From Streptomyces sp. NBC_01276 (GTDB lineage: Bacteria > Actinomycetota > Actinomycetes > Streptomycetales > Streptomycetaceae), in NCBI RefSeq assembly GCF_041435355.1, contig NZ_CP108442.1:1364001-1428000 (forward strand): a stretch of DNA of 64,000 nucleotides. The letters run 5' to 3'. Under the pieces are notes generated by a model. The model was not told the origin of the DNA. It did no database searches and worked only from the letters and a program-made list of their open reading frames with translations. Positions within the stretch are counted from its first letter, which is position 1; every line of letters starts with the position of its first letter. This document shows positions 9,116-19,915 of the stretch, one piece after another. The position numbers were made by a program, and so were the translations under genes.

Positions 9116-10048
9116 TCAGCTCGCCGGGTAGCGGTCGATGGGCGGTGGTGTCGGGGCGGGCTTGCCGGAGAGGCCGAGCGTGGCCTCGTAGGCCTTCTTC
9201 CAGTCGCCGTTCTTCTCGTGCGCGGCCAGCGCGTCGTCGATGGCGAAGCGCAGGGCGGTGTCGGAGCGCGGCACGCCGATGCCGTACGGCTCCCGGGAGA
9301 AGGGTTCGCCGACCACCTTGAGCTCGTCGGGGACCTTGGCGGCGTATCCGAGGAGGATGGAGTCGTCGGTGGAGACGGCGTCGACCTGGTAGGTCAGCAG
9401 GTTGTCCACGCAGACCGAGTAGGTGTCGTAGGAGACGAGGACCGCCTCCGGGTGCTCCTTCTGGAGCCGTTGGTAGGGCGTGGAGCCGGCGGCCGAGCAG
9501 ACCCTCTTGCCCGCGAGGTCATCGGGGCCCTTGATGTCCTGCTCGTCCTTGCGGACCAGCAGGGACTGGCCGGCCATGAAGTAGGGGCCGGCGAATCCGA
9601 CCTGCTTCTTGCGGTTGTCGTTGATCGTGTAGGTGCCCACGTAGTAGTCGATCTGGCCGTTCTGGAGGGCGGTCTCGCGGTTGGCGGAGGAGATGGTCTT
9701 GAACTCGATGGTCTTGGGGTCGAAGCCGAGGGAGGCGGAGATCATCTTGGCGATCTCGATGTCGAAGCCGGAGTAGGTCCCCCGCGCGGGGTCCTTCTCC
9801 CCCATGTACGGCTGGTCCTCCTTGGCCCCGACCACGAGGTGCCCGCGCTTCCTCGCCCGCTCCCAGGTGGGGGATCCGGGCAGCCGGAAGCCGGTGGCCA
9901 CCCGGTACGCGGGCAGGTCCTCGGGCTGCGGCCCCTTGACCGGAGGGCTGCCGGGCTTGCCGCAGGCGGCGGCCGCGAGGAGGGCCAGGGCCAGGGCGAG
10001 GGCGCGCAGGACGTGCAGGGCGCGCGCGAAGCGGGTGGCGTGTCTCAC
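9116..10048 (-). CDS. gluB: glutamate-type ABC transporter substrate-binding lipoprotein
   Basis: A 310-residue extracytoplasmic binding protein (SBP family 3). The signal peptide ends in the lipobox LAAAAC, so the mature protein is lipid-anchored. Family features are the start of the domain ([17 protein letters not shown]), [16 protein letters not shown] and the ligand-loop region [13 protein letters not shown]. The glutamate/aspartate assignment rests on resemblance to GluB and on operon order; other polar amino acids are possible. It lies 11 nt after the ATPase gene. Confidence 0.9.
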   Translation of the reverse strand: MRHATRFARALHVLRALALALALLAAAACGKPGSPPVKGPQPEDLPAYRVATGFRLPGSPTWERARKRGHLVVGAKEDQPYMGEKDPARGTYSGFDIEIAKMISASLGFDPKTIEFKTISSANRETALQNGQIDYYVGTYTINDNRKKQVGFAGPYFMAGQSLLVRKDEQDIKGPDDLAGKRVCSAAGSTPYQRLQKEHPEAVLVSYDTYSVCVDNLLTYQVDAVSTDDSILLGYAAKVPDELKVVGEPFSREPYGIGVPRSDTALRFAIDDALAAHEKNGDWKKAYEATLGLSGKPAPTPPPIDRYPAS

Positions 10049-10059
10049 CGGGCCGCCCC

Positions 10060-10803
<744 letters not shown>

Positions 10804-10929
10804 ACGCTGCCCTGCCCACTTGTCGGTGTGTCGAGGTCAGCGCAAACTATCCAGCCGCCGCAGGGGCTTCACCGCGACACGCCTGAAAGGTACATAAAGC
10901 GCATCGGCGCTTCAGTCCCACGGGGTGGA

Positions 10930-11370
10930 TCAGCCTTCGGAGGCCTCCGCGTAGGCCTGGCTGAGTTCCGGGGAACCGGTCATCGCCCAGGACACCCCCG
11001 ACTCGACCACGTCGAGCTCCCGCCCCGAGGCGAGCCGGATCACGGGCCGGCCGTTGGGCCACGACTGCCAGGCGGATCCTCGGAGGGTGCGGACGATCAC
11101 GGTGCCGAGGTAGAACCCGGCGTCGCTGCCCAGCCACGGGACGGCCTCGGGGTCCCGCCGCCAGCGGGGCATCAGCTGGTCGAGGGCCTCCAAGGAGGCC
11201 GGGGTCTGGTCGAGTTCGAGACCGGCCGCCCTCGCCTGCGCCCGCAGCATCTCGCACTCCGAGAACAACTCGGCGACGCCCTCGGGGTGATCCGCGAGGG
11301 CGGCGGCGAGTCCCGCACCCTGTTCCGTTTCATGCCGGTTCAGCCAGTTGGCGAGGAAAGGGATGTTCAT
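10930..11370 (-). CDS. conserved hypothetical protein (possibly DUF6278)
   Basis: A 146-residue soluble protein with no signal peptide or membrane segment. It is acidic and Trp-rich (PRWRRDPEAVPWLGSD, GSAWQSWPNGRP). The beginning MNIPFLANWLNRH and the segment PEGVAELFSECEMLRAQA look like an uncharacterised Streptomyces family I associate with DUF6278, but this is from memory only. It lies between the glu operon promoter and xthA on the same strand. The function is unknown. Confidence 0.75.
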   Translation of the reverse strand: MNIPFLANWLNRHETEQGAGLAAALADHPEGVAELFSECEMLRAQARAAGLELDQTPASLEALDQLMPRWRRDPEAVPWLGSDAGFYLGTVIVRTLRGSAWQSWPNGRPVIRLASGRELDVVESGVSWAMTGSPELSQAYAEASEG

Positions 11371-11451
11371 ACCGCCCAGCCTGGCACCAGGATCCCCGGC
11401 TGGCCACAGGGCGCGCCTTGATCCCTCGCCCGGTTCCGCTCCGGGCCGGGG

Positions 11452-12231
11452 CTACAGGTCCAGATCGACGACGACGGGGGCGTGGTCCGAGGCGCCCTTG
11501 CCCTTGCGCTCCTCGCGGTCGACGTAGGCGTCCTTGACGGCCTTGGCGAAGGGCTCGTTCCCGTAGACGAGGTCGATGCGCATGCCCCTGTTCTTGGGGA
11601 AGGCGAGCATCCGGTAGTCCCAGAAGGTGTACGGGCGGTCGTACTTGAGGGCGCGCGGGAGGACGTCGGAGAGACCGGCCGCGCGCAGGGCCTCCAGGGC
11701 GGCGCGCTCGGCGGGGGTGACGTGGGTGAGGCCCTCGAAGACCGCCGGGTCGTACACGTCCTCGTCGGTGGGCGCGACGTTGAAGTCGCCGAGCACGGCG
11801 AACGGGCGCGGTCCGGCCGCGTCTTCGGCGACGACGTCCGCCAGGACGCGGAACCACTCCAGCTTGTAGCCGTAGTGGTCGTGCTCGACCTCGCGGCCGT
11901 TGGGCACGTACACGGACCACACGCGGACGCCGCCGCAGGTCGCGGAGATGGCGCGGGGCTCCTGCACGCCCTCGTAGTCCGGGCCGCCGGGGAGCCCCGT
12001 GACGACGTCCTCCAGGCCGACCCGGGAGAGCAGGGCCACGCCGTTCCACCGGCCGGTGGCGTTGACGGCCGACTCGTAGCCCAGCTCGCGCAGCTCGGCG
12101 GCGGGGAACTGCTCCGCCGAGCACTTGGTCTCCTGGATGCAGAGCACGTCGGTGCCGGAGGTCTCCAGCCAGGCCAGCAGGCGCGGCAGCCGGGCGGTGA
12201 TCGAGTTGACGTTGAAGGTGGCGATACGCAT
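11452..12231 (-). CDS. xthA: exodeoxyribonuclease III / AP endonuclease
   Basis: A 259-residue Mg-dependent nuclease of the EEP superfamily acting in base-excision repair. It begins MRIATFNVNSI, the usual start, so I reject the upstream GTG of the longer frame. Catalytic motifs are the metal-binding Glu in CIQETKC, the Asp/Asn pair in LGDFNVAPTDED, and the terminal SDHAPVVVDLDL with the catalytic Asp-His. The length fits XthA of other bacteria. Confidence 0.94.
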   Translation of the reverse strand: MRIATFNVNSITARLPRLLAWLETSGTDVLCIQETKCSAEQFPAAELRELGYESAVNATGRWNGVALLSRVGLEDVVTGLPGGPDYEGVQEPRAISATCGGVRVWSVYVPNGREVEHDHYGYKLEWFRVLADVVAEDAAGPRPFAVLGDFNVAPTDEDVYDPAVFEGLTHVTPAERAALEALRAAGLSDVLPRALKYDRPYTFWDYRMLAFPKNRGMRIDLVYGNEPFAKAVKDAYVDREERKGKGASDHAPVVVDLDL

Positions 12232-12261
12232 GCCGTCAAACCTACCGCCCGGCACCGACAG

Positions 12262-12894
12262 TCAGAGCGCGGCGCTCTCGCCCGCCCCGAGCCGGTGGTG
12301 GGGGGCTCCGCCGAGGTTGCCCAGGGCCGTGTCGTAGATCGGCCGGGCGATGTCCGCGAGGTAGGCGTCGTGGATGTCGATCGCCTGGCGGGGCTTGACC
12401 TCGCGGACGTAGTCGATCACTTCGGCGATCTTGTTCCAGGGTGCGTGCACCGGGAGCATCAGCGTGTCGACGGGGGCGTCCGGGACGGTCAGCGCGTCGC
12501 CCGGGTGGAAGAGGGAAGCGTCCACGAGGAAACCCACGTTGGTGATCCGCGGGATGTCCGGATGGATCACGGCGTGCAGCTCGCCGTGCACCCGGACCTC
12601 GAAGCCGGCGGCCTCGAAGGCGTCCCCGTGCCCCACGGCGTGCACCCGGCCGGGATAGGCGGCGGACAGCTTCTGCGCGACGCTGCGCGGGGTCCACAGC
12701 TCCGCCGCCGGATTCGCGTCGAGGGCGGCGCGGATCCGGCCCTCCTCGAAGTGGTCCGGGTGTTCGTGGGTGACCAGCAGGACGTCGGCGCCGAGGCCCG
12801 CGTCCGCTTCGCTGAAGGCGCCCGGGTCGATGACGAGCGTCTGCCCGTCCTTCTCCAACTGGACGCAGGAGTGCAGCCGTTTGGTGAGCTTCAT
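12262..12894 (-). CDS. MBL-fold metallo-hydrolase (UlaG/YtnP-like)
   Basis: A 210-residue protein with the dinuclear metal motif THEHPDHF (HxHxDH), then HPDIP, FHPGDAL and MLPVHAPWNK. This matches small metal-dependent hydrolases of the beta-lactamase fold close to the UlaG/L-ascorbate-6-P lactonase branch. The substrate is unknown. ATG 12894 is preferred because the frame continues upstream only as a shadow of the neighbouring gene. It lies 24 nt after the sugar operon's last gene and may be read through from it. Confidence 0.85.
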   Translation of the reverse strand: MKLTKRLHSCVQLEKDGQTLVIDPGAFSEADAGLGADVLLVTHEHPDHFEEGRIRAALDANPAAELWTPRSVAQKLSAAYPGRVHAVGHGDAFEAAGFEVRVHGELHAVIHPDIPRITNVGFLVDASLFHPGDALTVPDAPVDTLMLPVHAPWNKIAEVIDYVREVKPRQAIDIHDAYLADIARPIYDTALGNLGGAPHHRLGAGESAAL

Positions 12895-12917
12895 GGGGCC
12901 ACCATAGATCCCGCGGT

Positions 12918-13523
12918 TTACGGGACGGTGGTGGAGACCACGTAGACGCGCGGGGCGCGCGGATTGGCGAAGTCGACCGTGACGTCCCGGGTGGGGCGCG
13001 GGTCCTCGGCCTCGACGGTGACCCCGGACCACTTGTGCTTCGGGCTCCAGCTCCAGCCCGCGACCTTGGCGTCGCGTTCGGAGACCGACACGCCGGGGGT
13101 GAGGGCGGCCCGGCTGGTGCCCACGTCGGCGAGGAAGGCGTCCAGCGCCTGCGGCGTGACCTGGAACTGGACGTACAGCCGGCTGGTGTGCCAGTTGTTG
13201 GTCTCCAGGTAGCCGACCGAGGAGGCCCCCGAGTCGGGGATCGGGACCTCGTAGATGCTGCGCTGCACCGTGGACGGCCAGTCCGGACGGACCTTGGCCG
13301 CTCCGACCCGGGCCGCCTTGTCCTTGCCGCTGGCGCGGCTCTGCTGGGCGGAGACGGCGAGATAGCCCGCCGGGACGCCGACGAGCAGCAGGATGATGAG
13401 GGCGGTGATCCAGCGGCGCCGGACCGTCTCGCGGCGGCTCCCGCGTTCCCCGGCGGCGGGCGGGCGGCGGTCCTCCGCCTCGGGGGCGGGCGCCTGTCTG
13501 GGCAGGGAGGTGGGCGGTGTCAC
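12918..13523 (-). CDS. single-pass membrane protein of unknown function
   Basis: A 201-residue protein started at a GTG overlapping the stop of the ROK kinase gene (GTGA). The first 35 residues are Pro/Arg-rich and cytoplasmic, one membrane helix follows at about 39-56 (ITALIILLLVGVPAGYLAV), and about 145 extracytoplasmic residues remain. The outer part (YLETNNWHTSRLYVQF, GWSWSPKHKWSG) resembles a lipoprotein-like sensor fold but matches no family I recognise. Translational coupling to the sugar operon suggests a linked function. Confidence 0.78.
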   Translation of the reverse strand: MTPPTSLPRQAPAPEAEDRRPPAAGERGSRRETVRRRWITALIILLLVGVPAGYLAVSAQQSRASGKDKAARVGAAKVRPDWPSTVQRSIYEVPIPDSGASSVGYLETNNWHTSRLYVQFQVTPQALDAFLADVGTSRAALTPGVSVSERDAKVAGWSWSPKHKWSGVTVEAEDPRPTRDVTVDFANPRAPRVYVVSTTVP

Positions 13524-14698
13524 TGCTGGTCCTGGTCCTTGGGTTCCTGGGGCGGTGTCGGGCCCGTGGCGGTGCGCAGGCCGAACTGCGCGTAGCGCTC
13601 GTACCGCTCGACGCGCCGGCGCGTGGCGCGGCGGAAGCGGCGGGCGACGAGCCGGGCGAGGTCGGCGGCGCCGACCATGCCCGCCTCGGGACCGAGCTGG
13701 GCCTTGGCGATGCGCGCCTCGGGGCGGTAGCCGCGGCCGGTGAGGTGGCGGCGGAAGGCGTCCCGGGCGGGTCCGATGAGGAGGTCGTCGGCGGCGCTGA
13801 CCCCGCCGCCGATGACGAAACAGGAGGGGTCGAGGGCGGCGGCGAGGTTGGCGATGCCCACGCCGAGCCACTGGCCGATGTCCTGGAGGAGCTCCACGCA
13901 CATGGCGTCGCCCTCACGGGCCAGCTCGGTGATCAGCGGCCCGGTGATCTCGTGGACGTTGCCGCCGACCCGGGCGATGATGTTGTACGCGACCGGCGAG
14001 TCGGCGGCGGCCAGCTCCCGGGCCTCGCGGACGAGGGCGTTGCCGGAGCTGTACTGCTCCCAGCAGCCGCGGTTGCCGCAGGGGCAGCGGTGGCCGCCCG
14101 GGACGACCTGCATGTGGCCGAACTCTCCCGCCACCCCGTAGCGGCCGCGCTTGACCTGCCCGCCCTCCAGGATGGCCCCGCCGATGCCGGTGCCCAGGGT
14201 GATCATGACCAGGTGGTCCTCGCCGCGGCCCGCGCCGAAGCGCCATTCCGCCCAGGCCGCGGTGTTGGCATCGTTGTCGACCATGACCGGGACCGCGAGC
14301 CGGGACTGCAGGGCGTCGCGCAGCGGCTCGTCGCGCCAGGCCAGGTGCGGGGCGAAGAGCACGCGGGAGCGGTCTGCGTCGACCCAGCCGGCGGCGCCGA
14401 TGCCCACCGCGTGCACGTCGTGCCGGTCGGAGAGGTCCAGGACCAGCTCGACGATGGTGTCCTCGACGACCTTGGGGCTCTTGGACTTGTCGGGGGTCTC
14501 GGCGCGGATCTTCTCCAGGATGACCCCGTCGGCGTCGACGACGCCGGCCATCACCTTGGTGCCGCCGATGTCGATGCCGACGGTCGGGACGCGCGGGGCG
14601 GTCAGCAGCGAGCGGCGCTCCCGCGTCCCGACGGTCCGCAGGACGGTGCCCCGCGCCGCGCCCCGGTGGGAGAGCGCGAAGTCCCGGTACGTGCTCAT
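13520..14698 (-). CDS. ROK-family sugar kinase (glucokinase-like)
   Basis: A 392-residue kinase. After a 37-residue N-terminal extension comes the phosphate-binding [15 protein letters not shown]. The catalytic Asp is in [11 protein letters not shown], and the ROK zinc motif is [15 protein letters not shown] with GHMQVV before it. There is no N-terminal winged helix, so it is an enzyme rather than a ROK repressor. It probably phosphorylates the sugar imported by the ABC system encoded just upstream, to which it is joined by a 4-nt ATGA overlap. Compared with the usual 310-320 residue glucokinases it carries extra N- and C-terminal tails. Confidence 0.9.
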   Translation of the reverse strand: MSTYRDFALSHRGAARGTVLRTVGTRERRSLLTAPRVPTVGIDIGGTKVMAGVVDADGVILEKIRAETPDKSKSPKVVEDTIVELVLDLSDRHDVHAVGIGAAGWVDADRSRVLFAPHLAWRDEPLRDALQSRLAVPVMVDNDANTAAWAEWRFGAGRGEDHLVMITLGTGIGGAILEGGQVKRGRYGVAGEFGHMQVVPGGHRCPCGNRGCWEQYSSGNALVREARELAAADSPVAYNIIARVGGNVHEITGPLITELAREGDAMCVELLQDIGQWLGVGIANLAAALDPSCFVIGGGVSAADDLLIGPARDAFRRHLTGRGYRPEARIAKAQLGPEAGMVGAADLARLVARRFRRATRRRVERYERYAQFGLRTATGPTPPQEPKDQDQQ

Positions 14699-15585
14699 CG
14701 AGTCGTGTCGTCCCTGTCGGAGGCGGAGTCGGATGGGGGGCCGGCGGGGGTGCCGGCCGGGGTGTCCCGTCCTGATTCTGCCACCCGCTCCAGCTCGTGG
14801 CTCAGCTCGTCCAGCTCGGAGCCGCCCGCCATCTGCCGGGTGAGCTCGTCCAGGGTGATCGAGTCCTTGGTGTGGCTGCCGGCCATGGCGCCGCGCTTGA
14901 GGAGGACGAAACGGTCCCCCACCAGGTACGCGTGGTGCGGGTTGTGGGTGATCAGGACCACCCCGAGACCGGCGTCGCGGGCGGCGGCGACGTATTTGAG
15001 GACCACGCCGGACTGCTTCACGCCGAGGGCGGCGGTGGGCTCGTCCAGGACGAGCACCTTGGCCCCGAAGTGCACGGCGCGGGCGATGGCCACGCACTGG
15101 CGCTCGCCGCCCGAGAGGGTCCCGATGGGCTGGTCGACGTCGCGCAGGTCGATGCCCATGCGCAGCAGCTCGGCGCGGGTGGTCTCGCGCATCAGCTCCA
15201 CGTCGAGGCGGCGGAAGGGGCCGCGGCCCCTGGTGGGCTCGGAGCCGAGGAAGAAGTTCCGCCAGACCGGCATCAGGGGGACGACGGCGAGGTCCTGGTA
15301 GACGGTGGCGATGCCGCGGTCCAGGGCCGCGCGCGGGTTGGCGAGCACGGTCTCCTCCCCGTCGATCTCGAAGGTGCCGGCGTCGTGCCGGTGCAGCCCC
15401 GCGATGATCTTGATGAGGGTGGACTTGCCGGCGCCGTTGTCGCCGAGCACACAGGTGATCTCGCCGGCGGAGACCTCCAGCGAGACGCCCTGGAGGGCGC
15501 GGATGTTGCCGTAGTACTTGCTGACGTCGGTCAGCTTCACCAGGGCGGTCCCGGTCTGCGGGCCGGGCGCGGTCTTCGTGGTCAC
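14695..15585 (-). CDS. sugar ABC transporter ATP-binding protein, single-domain (FrcA-like)
   Basis: A 296-residue ATPase of the carbohydrate-uptake-2 family. The Walker A is GDNGAGKST, the signature [15 protein letters not shown], and the Walker [13 protein letters not shown]. It has one nucleotide-binding domain, as in FrcA, whereas RbsA/XylG carry two, so it should act as a homodimer. A hydrophilic Ser/Asp-rich tail of about 45 residues follows. The start is GTG in a GTGA overlap with the permease. Confidence 0.92.
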   Translation of the reverse strand: MTTKTAPGPQTGTALVKLTDVSKYYGNIRALQGVSLEVSAGEITCVLGDNGAGKSTLIKIIAGLHRHDAGTFEIDGEETVLANPRAALDRGIATVYQDLAVVPLMPVWRNFFLGSEPTRGRGPFRRLDVELMRETTRAELLRMGIDLRDVDQPIGTLSGGERQCVAIARAVHFGAKVLVLDEPTAALGVKQSGVVLKYVAAARDAGLGVVLITHNPHHAYLVGDRFVLLKRGAMAGSHTKDSITLDELTRQMAGGSELDELSHELERVAESGRDTPAGTPAGPPSDSASDRDDTTR

Positions 15586-16619
15586 TTGCTCTCCTCCGCC
15601 CGCTTGCGGACCCATGCGTTCAGCAGCGTCGCCAGCAGGAGCATGGCGCCGAGGAAGAACTTGAACCAGTCCGGGTTCCACTGGGCGTACACGATGCCGT
15701 TGCTGGTCATGCCGAAGATGAAGGCGCCGACGGCCGAGCCGATGGCGGAGCCGTAGCCGCCGGTCATCAGACAGCCGCCGATGACCGCGGCGATGATGTA
15801 GAGGAACTCGTTGCCGACGCCCTCGCCCGACTGGACCACGTCGAAGGAGAAGAGGATGTGCTGCCCGGAGATCCAGGCGCACAGCGCGACGCCCATGTAG
15901 AGGCCGATGCGGGTCTTGACCACGGGGACGCCGGTGGCGCGGGCCGCGTCGGCCCCGCCGCCCACGGCGAAGATCCAGTTCCCGGCGCGGGTGCGCAGCA
16001 GGATCCACGTGGCGACCGCCACCAGGGCGAACCACCAGAGGATGGTGACCTTCAGGGTGACCGAGCCGATGTTCCACTGCGAGGCGAACAGGGCCCGCGC
16101 GGAGGAGAACCCCTCCATGTCGGCGATGGTCTTGGTGGAGACCGAGCCGCTGATCAGCTTGGTGAAGCCGAGGTTCAGGCCGGTCAGCATGAGGAACGTG
16201 CCGAGCGTGATGATGAAGCTCGGGAGCCTGGTGCGGGTCAGCATGAAGCCGTTGAAGAAGCCGATGGCCAGGGTGACCAGCAGCGACACCCCGACGCCGA
16301 CCCACACGTTGGCGGTCATCTGGTAGCTGAACATCGAGCTGACCAGCGCCGAGGTGGTGACCATGACGCCGGCGGAGAGGTCGAACTCGCCGCCGATCAT
16401 CAGCAGGGCCACCGGGACCGCCATGATCCCGATGGTGGAGGCCGAGTACAGGATCGTGCTCAGGCTGGAGGCCTGCAGGAAGCTGGGGGCGGCGAAGGAG
16501 AAGAAGACGAAGACGGCGGCGGCCCCGACGACCGCGCCCAGCTCGGGGCGGGCGAGGAGCTTCCTGAGGTGCGAGGCCGGCGCGAGCCGTTCGTCGGCGG
16601 TGCCGGTGCCGGCGCTCAT
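15582..16619 (-). CDS. sugar ABC transporter permease (RbsC/FrcC-like)
   Basis: A 345-residue BPD-2 family permease with about ten membrane segments and the signature [19 protein letters not shown] early in the protein. It is the membrane channel for the periplasmic-type sugar-binding protein encoded 4 nt upstream (ATGA overlap). The substrate class is ribose/fructose/inositol-like by family. Confidence 0.92.
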   Translation of the reverse strand: MSAGTGTADERLAPASHLRKLLARPELGAVVGAAAVFVFFSFAAPSFLQASSLSTILYSASTIGIMAVPVALLMIGGEFDLSAGVMVTTSALVSSMFSYQMTANVWVGVGVSLLVTLAIGFFNGFMLTRTRLPSFIITLGTFLMLTGLNLGFTKLISGSVSTKTIADMEGFSSARALFASQWNIGSVTLKVTILWWFALVAVATWILLRTRAGNWIFAVGGGADAARATGVPVVKTRIGLYMGVALCAWISGQHILFSFDVVQSGEGVGNEFLYIIAAVIGGCLMTGGYGSAIGSAVGAFIFGMTSNGIVYAQWNPDWFKFFLGAMLLLATLLNAWVRKRAEESK

Positions 16620-17626
16620 CGGCTGCCCCGCTTGATGTACTCCTCCAGCTTGGCGGCCTCGTCCGCGGTGACGATCTGCGGCCCGGTCAGCACGGGCCGG
16701 CCGCCGCCGAGGACGTCAGCGTTGTATCGGTAGAGCCACAGCAGGTCGATCGCCTCGTAGCCCTGGAGGAAGGGCTGCTGGTCCACGGCGAAGCCGAGGG
16801 CGCCGGACTTCAGGTCACGGGCGACGGACTCGTTGAGGTCGAAGGTGTCCACCTCGGCCTTGCTGCCCGCCGCGTCCTTCGCCTTGACGGCGGTGGGGGC
16901 GAAGGGGGCGCCGAGGGTGACGATCGCGTCGACGGAGGGGTCGGCCTGGAGCTTGGCCTGGATGGCGGCCTGGACGGAGGGCATGTTGGTGCCCTCGACG
17001 TAGAGGTTCTCCATGCTTCCGCCGAAGGTCTTCTTCGCCCCGGCGCAGCGCTGCTCGTGGCCGACGTTGCCCTGTTCGTGCAGGACGCAGACGGCCTTCT
17101 TGCGGCCGCGCTTCGTCAGCTCGGTGCCGACCGCCTCGCCCGCGATCGCCTCGTCCTGGCCGATGTGGGTCAGGGCGCCGTACGCGGCCGACTGCTCGGA
17201 TCCGGAGTTGACCGTGATCACGGGGATGCCCGCCTTGACGGCCTTGCCGAGGACGTCCTTGAGGGCCTCGGGCTTGGCGAGGCTGACCACGATGCCGTCG
17301 ACCTTCTGGTCGATCGCGTTCTGCACGAACTGGGCCTGCTGCTGCGCCTGGTCGTCGTGCGAGTAGACGAAGTTGATGTTGTCCTTCGCCGCGGCCTCCT
17401 TGGCGCCCTTCTGGACGATGTCCCAGAAGGTGTCGCCGTCGCCCGCGTGGGTCACCATCGCGAAGGTCCAGCGCGGCGTGGAGACGGCCGGCCGGCCCGC
17501 CCGGTCGGCCTTCGCCCGCTCCTCGGCACGCTTGCCGCCCGTGCTGCTGCAGCCCGAGAGGGAGGCTCCCAGTACCACCGCGAGCACGGCGCCCACGACG
17601 CGTACCCCTGTCCGAACCCTAGCCAC
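16616..17626 (-). CDS. sugar-binding lipoprotein (SBP family 4, RbsB-like)
   Basis: An extracytoplasmic sugar-binding protein of about 336 residues. I favour GTG 17626 because a purine-rich AGGGAAGGG lies before it and the resulting signal peptide ([19 protein letters not shown]) ends in the lipobox LSGC. Upstream in-frame ATG 17650 and GTG 17659 are alternatives. Family features are [20 protein letters not shown], the hinge [16 protein letters not shown] and [14 protein letters not shown]. It heads the five-gene sugar operon. Confidence 0.9.
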   Translation of the reverse strand: MARVRTGVRVVGAVLAVVLGASLSGCSSTGGKRAEERAKADRAGRPAVSTPRWTFAMVTHAGDGDTFWDIVQKGAKEAAAKDNINFVYSHDDQAQQQAQFVQNAIDQKVDGIVVSLAKPEALKDVLGKAVKAGIPVITVNSGSEQSAAYGALTHIGQDEAIAGEAVGTELTKRGRKKAVCVLHEQGNVGHEQRCAGAKKTFGGSMENLYVEGTNMPSVQAAIQAKLQADPSVDAIVTLGAPFAPTAVKAKDAAGSKAEVDTFDLNESVARDLKSGALGFAVDQQPFLQGYEAIDLLWLYRYNADVLGGGRPVLTGPQIVTADEAAKLEEYIKRGSR

Positions 17627-17810
17627 GTCGCCGTGCCCTTCCCTCGTCATACCCGCCACTGATTCTCAAAGTGGTCATTCCGGTTCCAGCCGCCCAGTAT
17701 CCGCCACAGTCGACCTTGGGAGCCCATCGGGGCCGTCGCCACCATCGTGGCCGTCCGCGGGCGGAGGCGGGCAGATTGACAGCTCCCCCGGACGGGGCCA
17801 CGTTGAGTGC
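17627..17810. promoter_or_regulatory. divergent promoter region, sugar operon / oxidoreductase
   Basis: 184 bases separate the divergent binding-protein and oxidoreductase genes and must contain both promoters. The stretch TTGAGAATCA/TGATTCTCAA around 17660-17670 (plus-strand TGATTCTCAAAG) is the most AT-rich part. I find no long palindrome to name as operator. Confidence 0.35.
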
Positions 17811-18815
17811 ATGCGCATCGGGCTCATCGGGACGGGCCGGATCGGCTCCTTCCACGCGGCCACGCTGGCCCGTCGGCCGGACGCCGGTTCGCTGCTGCTG
17901 GCCGACGCCGACCCGGCACGGGCCGCACGGCTGGCCGACCGGCTGGGGGCGACGGCCGCGCCCTCCGTCGAGCAGGTCTTCACCTGGGGCGTGGACGCGC
18001 TGGTGGTGGCCTGCTCCACCGAGGGGCACGCGCAGCTCGTGGTCCGCGCGGTGCGCGGCGGGCTGCCGGTGTTCTGCGAGAAGCCCGTGGCCCCGGACCT
18101 GGACCGCACCCTGGCGGTGCTCCGCGAGGTGGCCGCCGCCCGCGGGGTCCTGCAGCTGGGATTCATGCGCCGCTTCGACGCGGGCTGCCGCACCGCGCGG
18201 GAGCTGGTCCGTTCGGGTGTCCTGGGCCGGCTGCACACCGTACGGACGACGACGGCCGATCCCGCTCCGCCGCCCGCCGCGTACCTGGCGACCTCCGGCG
18301 GGCTGTACCGGGACTGCATGGTGCACGACTTCGACATGGTGCGCTGGGTGACCGGGCGGGAGGTCGTGGAGGCGTACGCGGTCGGCTCGGACGCGGGGCC
18401 GGCCGCCTTCCGGGAGACCGGTGACGTGGACACGGCGGCGGCCCTGCTCACGCTCGACGACGGGACGCTGGTCAGCAGTACCGCCACCCGGTGCAACGGC
18501 GCCGGTTACGACGTGCGGATGGAGTTCGCCGGGGAGCTGGACCAGGTCTCCTCCGGGCTGGACGACCGTACGCCGATCGCCTCGACGGAACCGCACGGCC
18601 CGCCCCCGGCGAGCAAGCCCTGGGGCGGGTTCCTGGAGCGGTTCGGTCCCGCCTACGAGGCCGAGCTGGGGGCCTTCGTCAAGCTGGTGCGCGGCGAGGG
18701 GCCCAACCCCTGCGACGGCCGGGAGGGGCTGGCCGCGTTCCGGATCGCGGAGGCGTGCGAGCGCTCCCGGCGCGAGCGCCGCCCCGTGCGGCTGGAGGAG
18801 CTCCCGGATCTCTAG
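17811..18815 (+). CDS. Gfo/Idh/MocA-family oxidoreductase (inositol 2-dehydrogenase-like)
   Basis: A 334-residue NAD(P)-dependent dehydrogenase. The Rossmann start is GLIGTGRIGSFHA, the sugar-family Lys is in CEKPVAPD, and the catalytic His/Asp lie in VHDFDMVRWVTG. The closest family members oxidise myo-inositol or related sugars at a secondary alcohol. It is transcribed away from the sugar ABC/ROK operon, which suggests that it acts on the same substrate (inference). Confidence 0.9.
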   Translation: MRIGLIGTGRIGSFHAATLARRPDAGSLLLADADPARAARLADRLGATAAPSVEQVFTWGVDALVVACSTEGHAQLVVRAVRGGLPVFCEKPVAPDLDRTLAVLREVAAARGVLQLGFMRRFDAGCRTARELVRSGVLGRLHTVRTTTADPAPPPAAYLATSGGLYRDCMVHDFDMVRWVTGREVVEAYAVGSDAGPAAFRETGDVDTAAALLTLDDGTLVSSTATRCNGAGYDVRMEFAGELDQVSSGLDDRTPIASTEPHGPPPASKPWGGFLERFGPAYEAELGAFVKLVRGEGPNPCDGREGLAAFRIAEACERSRRERRPVRLEELPDL

Positions 18816-18881
18816 GGCGGGCATGCGGGCCACAGTAGGGCGGATGATCACCCGGCCAGGAGGCGATTCCCGGACATTCGT

Positions 18882-19796
18882 TCAGGCCGCGGCGCGCCGT
18901 CCCCAGGCGGTGCCGGCCAGGACCAGCGCCGCGCCCGTGAGGCCGAGGGGGCCCGGGTGCTCGCCGCCGAGGGCGATGCCCGCGGCGGCGGCCCACAGGG
19001 GTTCGGTGCCGAGCAGCAGGCTGACCCGCGACGGGGAGGTCCTGCGGACGGCCCACATCTGCACGAAGAAGGCGAAGAGGGTGCACAGGACCGAGAGGAA
19101 GGCCAGTCCGGCCCACTGGCCCGGCCCGAAGCCGGCGGCGGCCGCCCAGGGCGAGTCGCCGGTCCCCGGCAGGGCCGCCAGCAGGGCGAAGACCAGGACG
19201 GCGCCGCCGAGCTGCACCGTGGTCAGGGAGAGGGAGTCCGCGTCCTGGACGGCCTTGATCCGCGCCATCAGCAGGACGTGCGCGGTGCGGGCGAGGGCGG
19301 CTCCGAGGATCAGCAGGTCACCTGCGCCGGGCGCGGTGAACCCGGCGCCCTGGGTGAGCAGCACGACACCCGCGACGGAGACGGCGGCCGCGCCGAGGAA
19401 GGCGGCCGGGGGCGCGGTGCGGCGGACGGCGGACTCGGCGAGCGGGGTGAAGATCATGGTCAGGCTGATGATCAGCCCGGCGTTGGTGGCGGAGGTGTGC
19501 ACCACCCCGTAGGTCTCCAGCAGGAAGATCCCGCCCAGGACGAGACCCAGCACCCCGGCGCCGCGCAGCTGGGCGGGGCTCAGCGCCCGCAGCCGCCGCC
19601 GGCCGGCGAGGACGAGGACGGGCAGCACGAGCGCGAAGCGGAGCACCAGCACCGCGATCACGGTGTGCGGGGCCGTGATCCCCTTGGCCGCGAGGTAGCT
19701 GCCGCCCCAGACGACGGCGACGAGCAGCACGGGCAGGTCCGCGAGCCGGGCCCGGCGGGGAGCGAGGGCGGGGGCGGGGGCGGCGAGGGTGGACAC
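18882..19796 (-). CDS. EamA/DMT-superfamily transporter
   Basis: A 304-residue membrane protein with ten hydrophobic segments forming two EamA repeats (PVLLVAVVWGGSYLAAKGI in the first, DLLILGAALARTAHVLLMA in the second). Such proteins export or import amino acids, nucleosides or other metabolites. The substrate is unknown. It is convergent with the oxidoreductase gene. Confidence 0.88.
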   Translation of the reverse strand: MSTLAAPAPALAPRRARLADLPVLLVAVVWGGSYLAAKGITAPHTVIAVLVLRFALVLPVLVLAGRRRLRALSPAQLRGAGVLGLVLGGIFLLETYGVVHTSATNAGLIISLTMIFTPLAESAVRRTAPPAAFLGAAAVSVAGVVLLTQGAGFTAPGAGDLLILGAALARTAHVLLMARIKAVQDADSLSLTTVQLGGAVLVFALLAALPGTGDSPWAAAAGFGPGQWAGLAFLSVLCTLFAFFVQMWAVRRTSPSRVSLLLGTEPLWAAAAGIALGGEHPGPLGLTGAALVLAGTAWGRRAAA

Positions 19797-19915
19797 CGGG
19801 GCGGCTCCGACGGCGGGAAGGGAGTGGAGACGACGGCGGCTCGCACGGATGCGGGCTCACGGTAGCCGAGCCGATCTTCCCGGTCGAACGTTTTGCCGGC
19901 CGCCCTCCCGCCGGC

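Noticed and set aside
13520..14698. ROK protein as transcriptional repressor
   Set aside because: It lacks the N-terminal winged helix; kinase motifs are intact.
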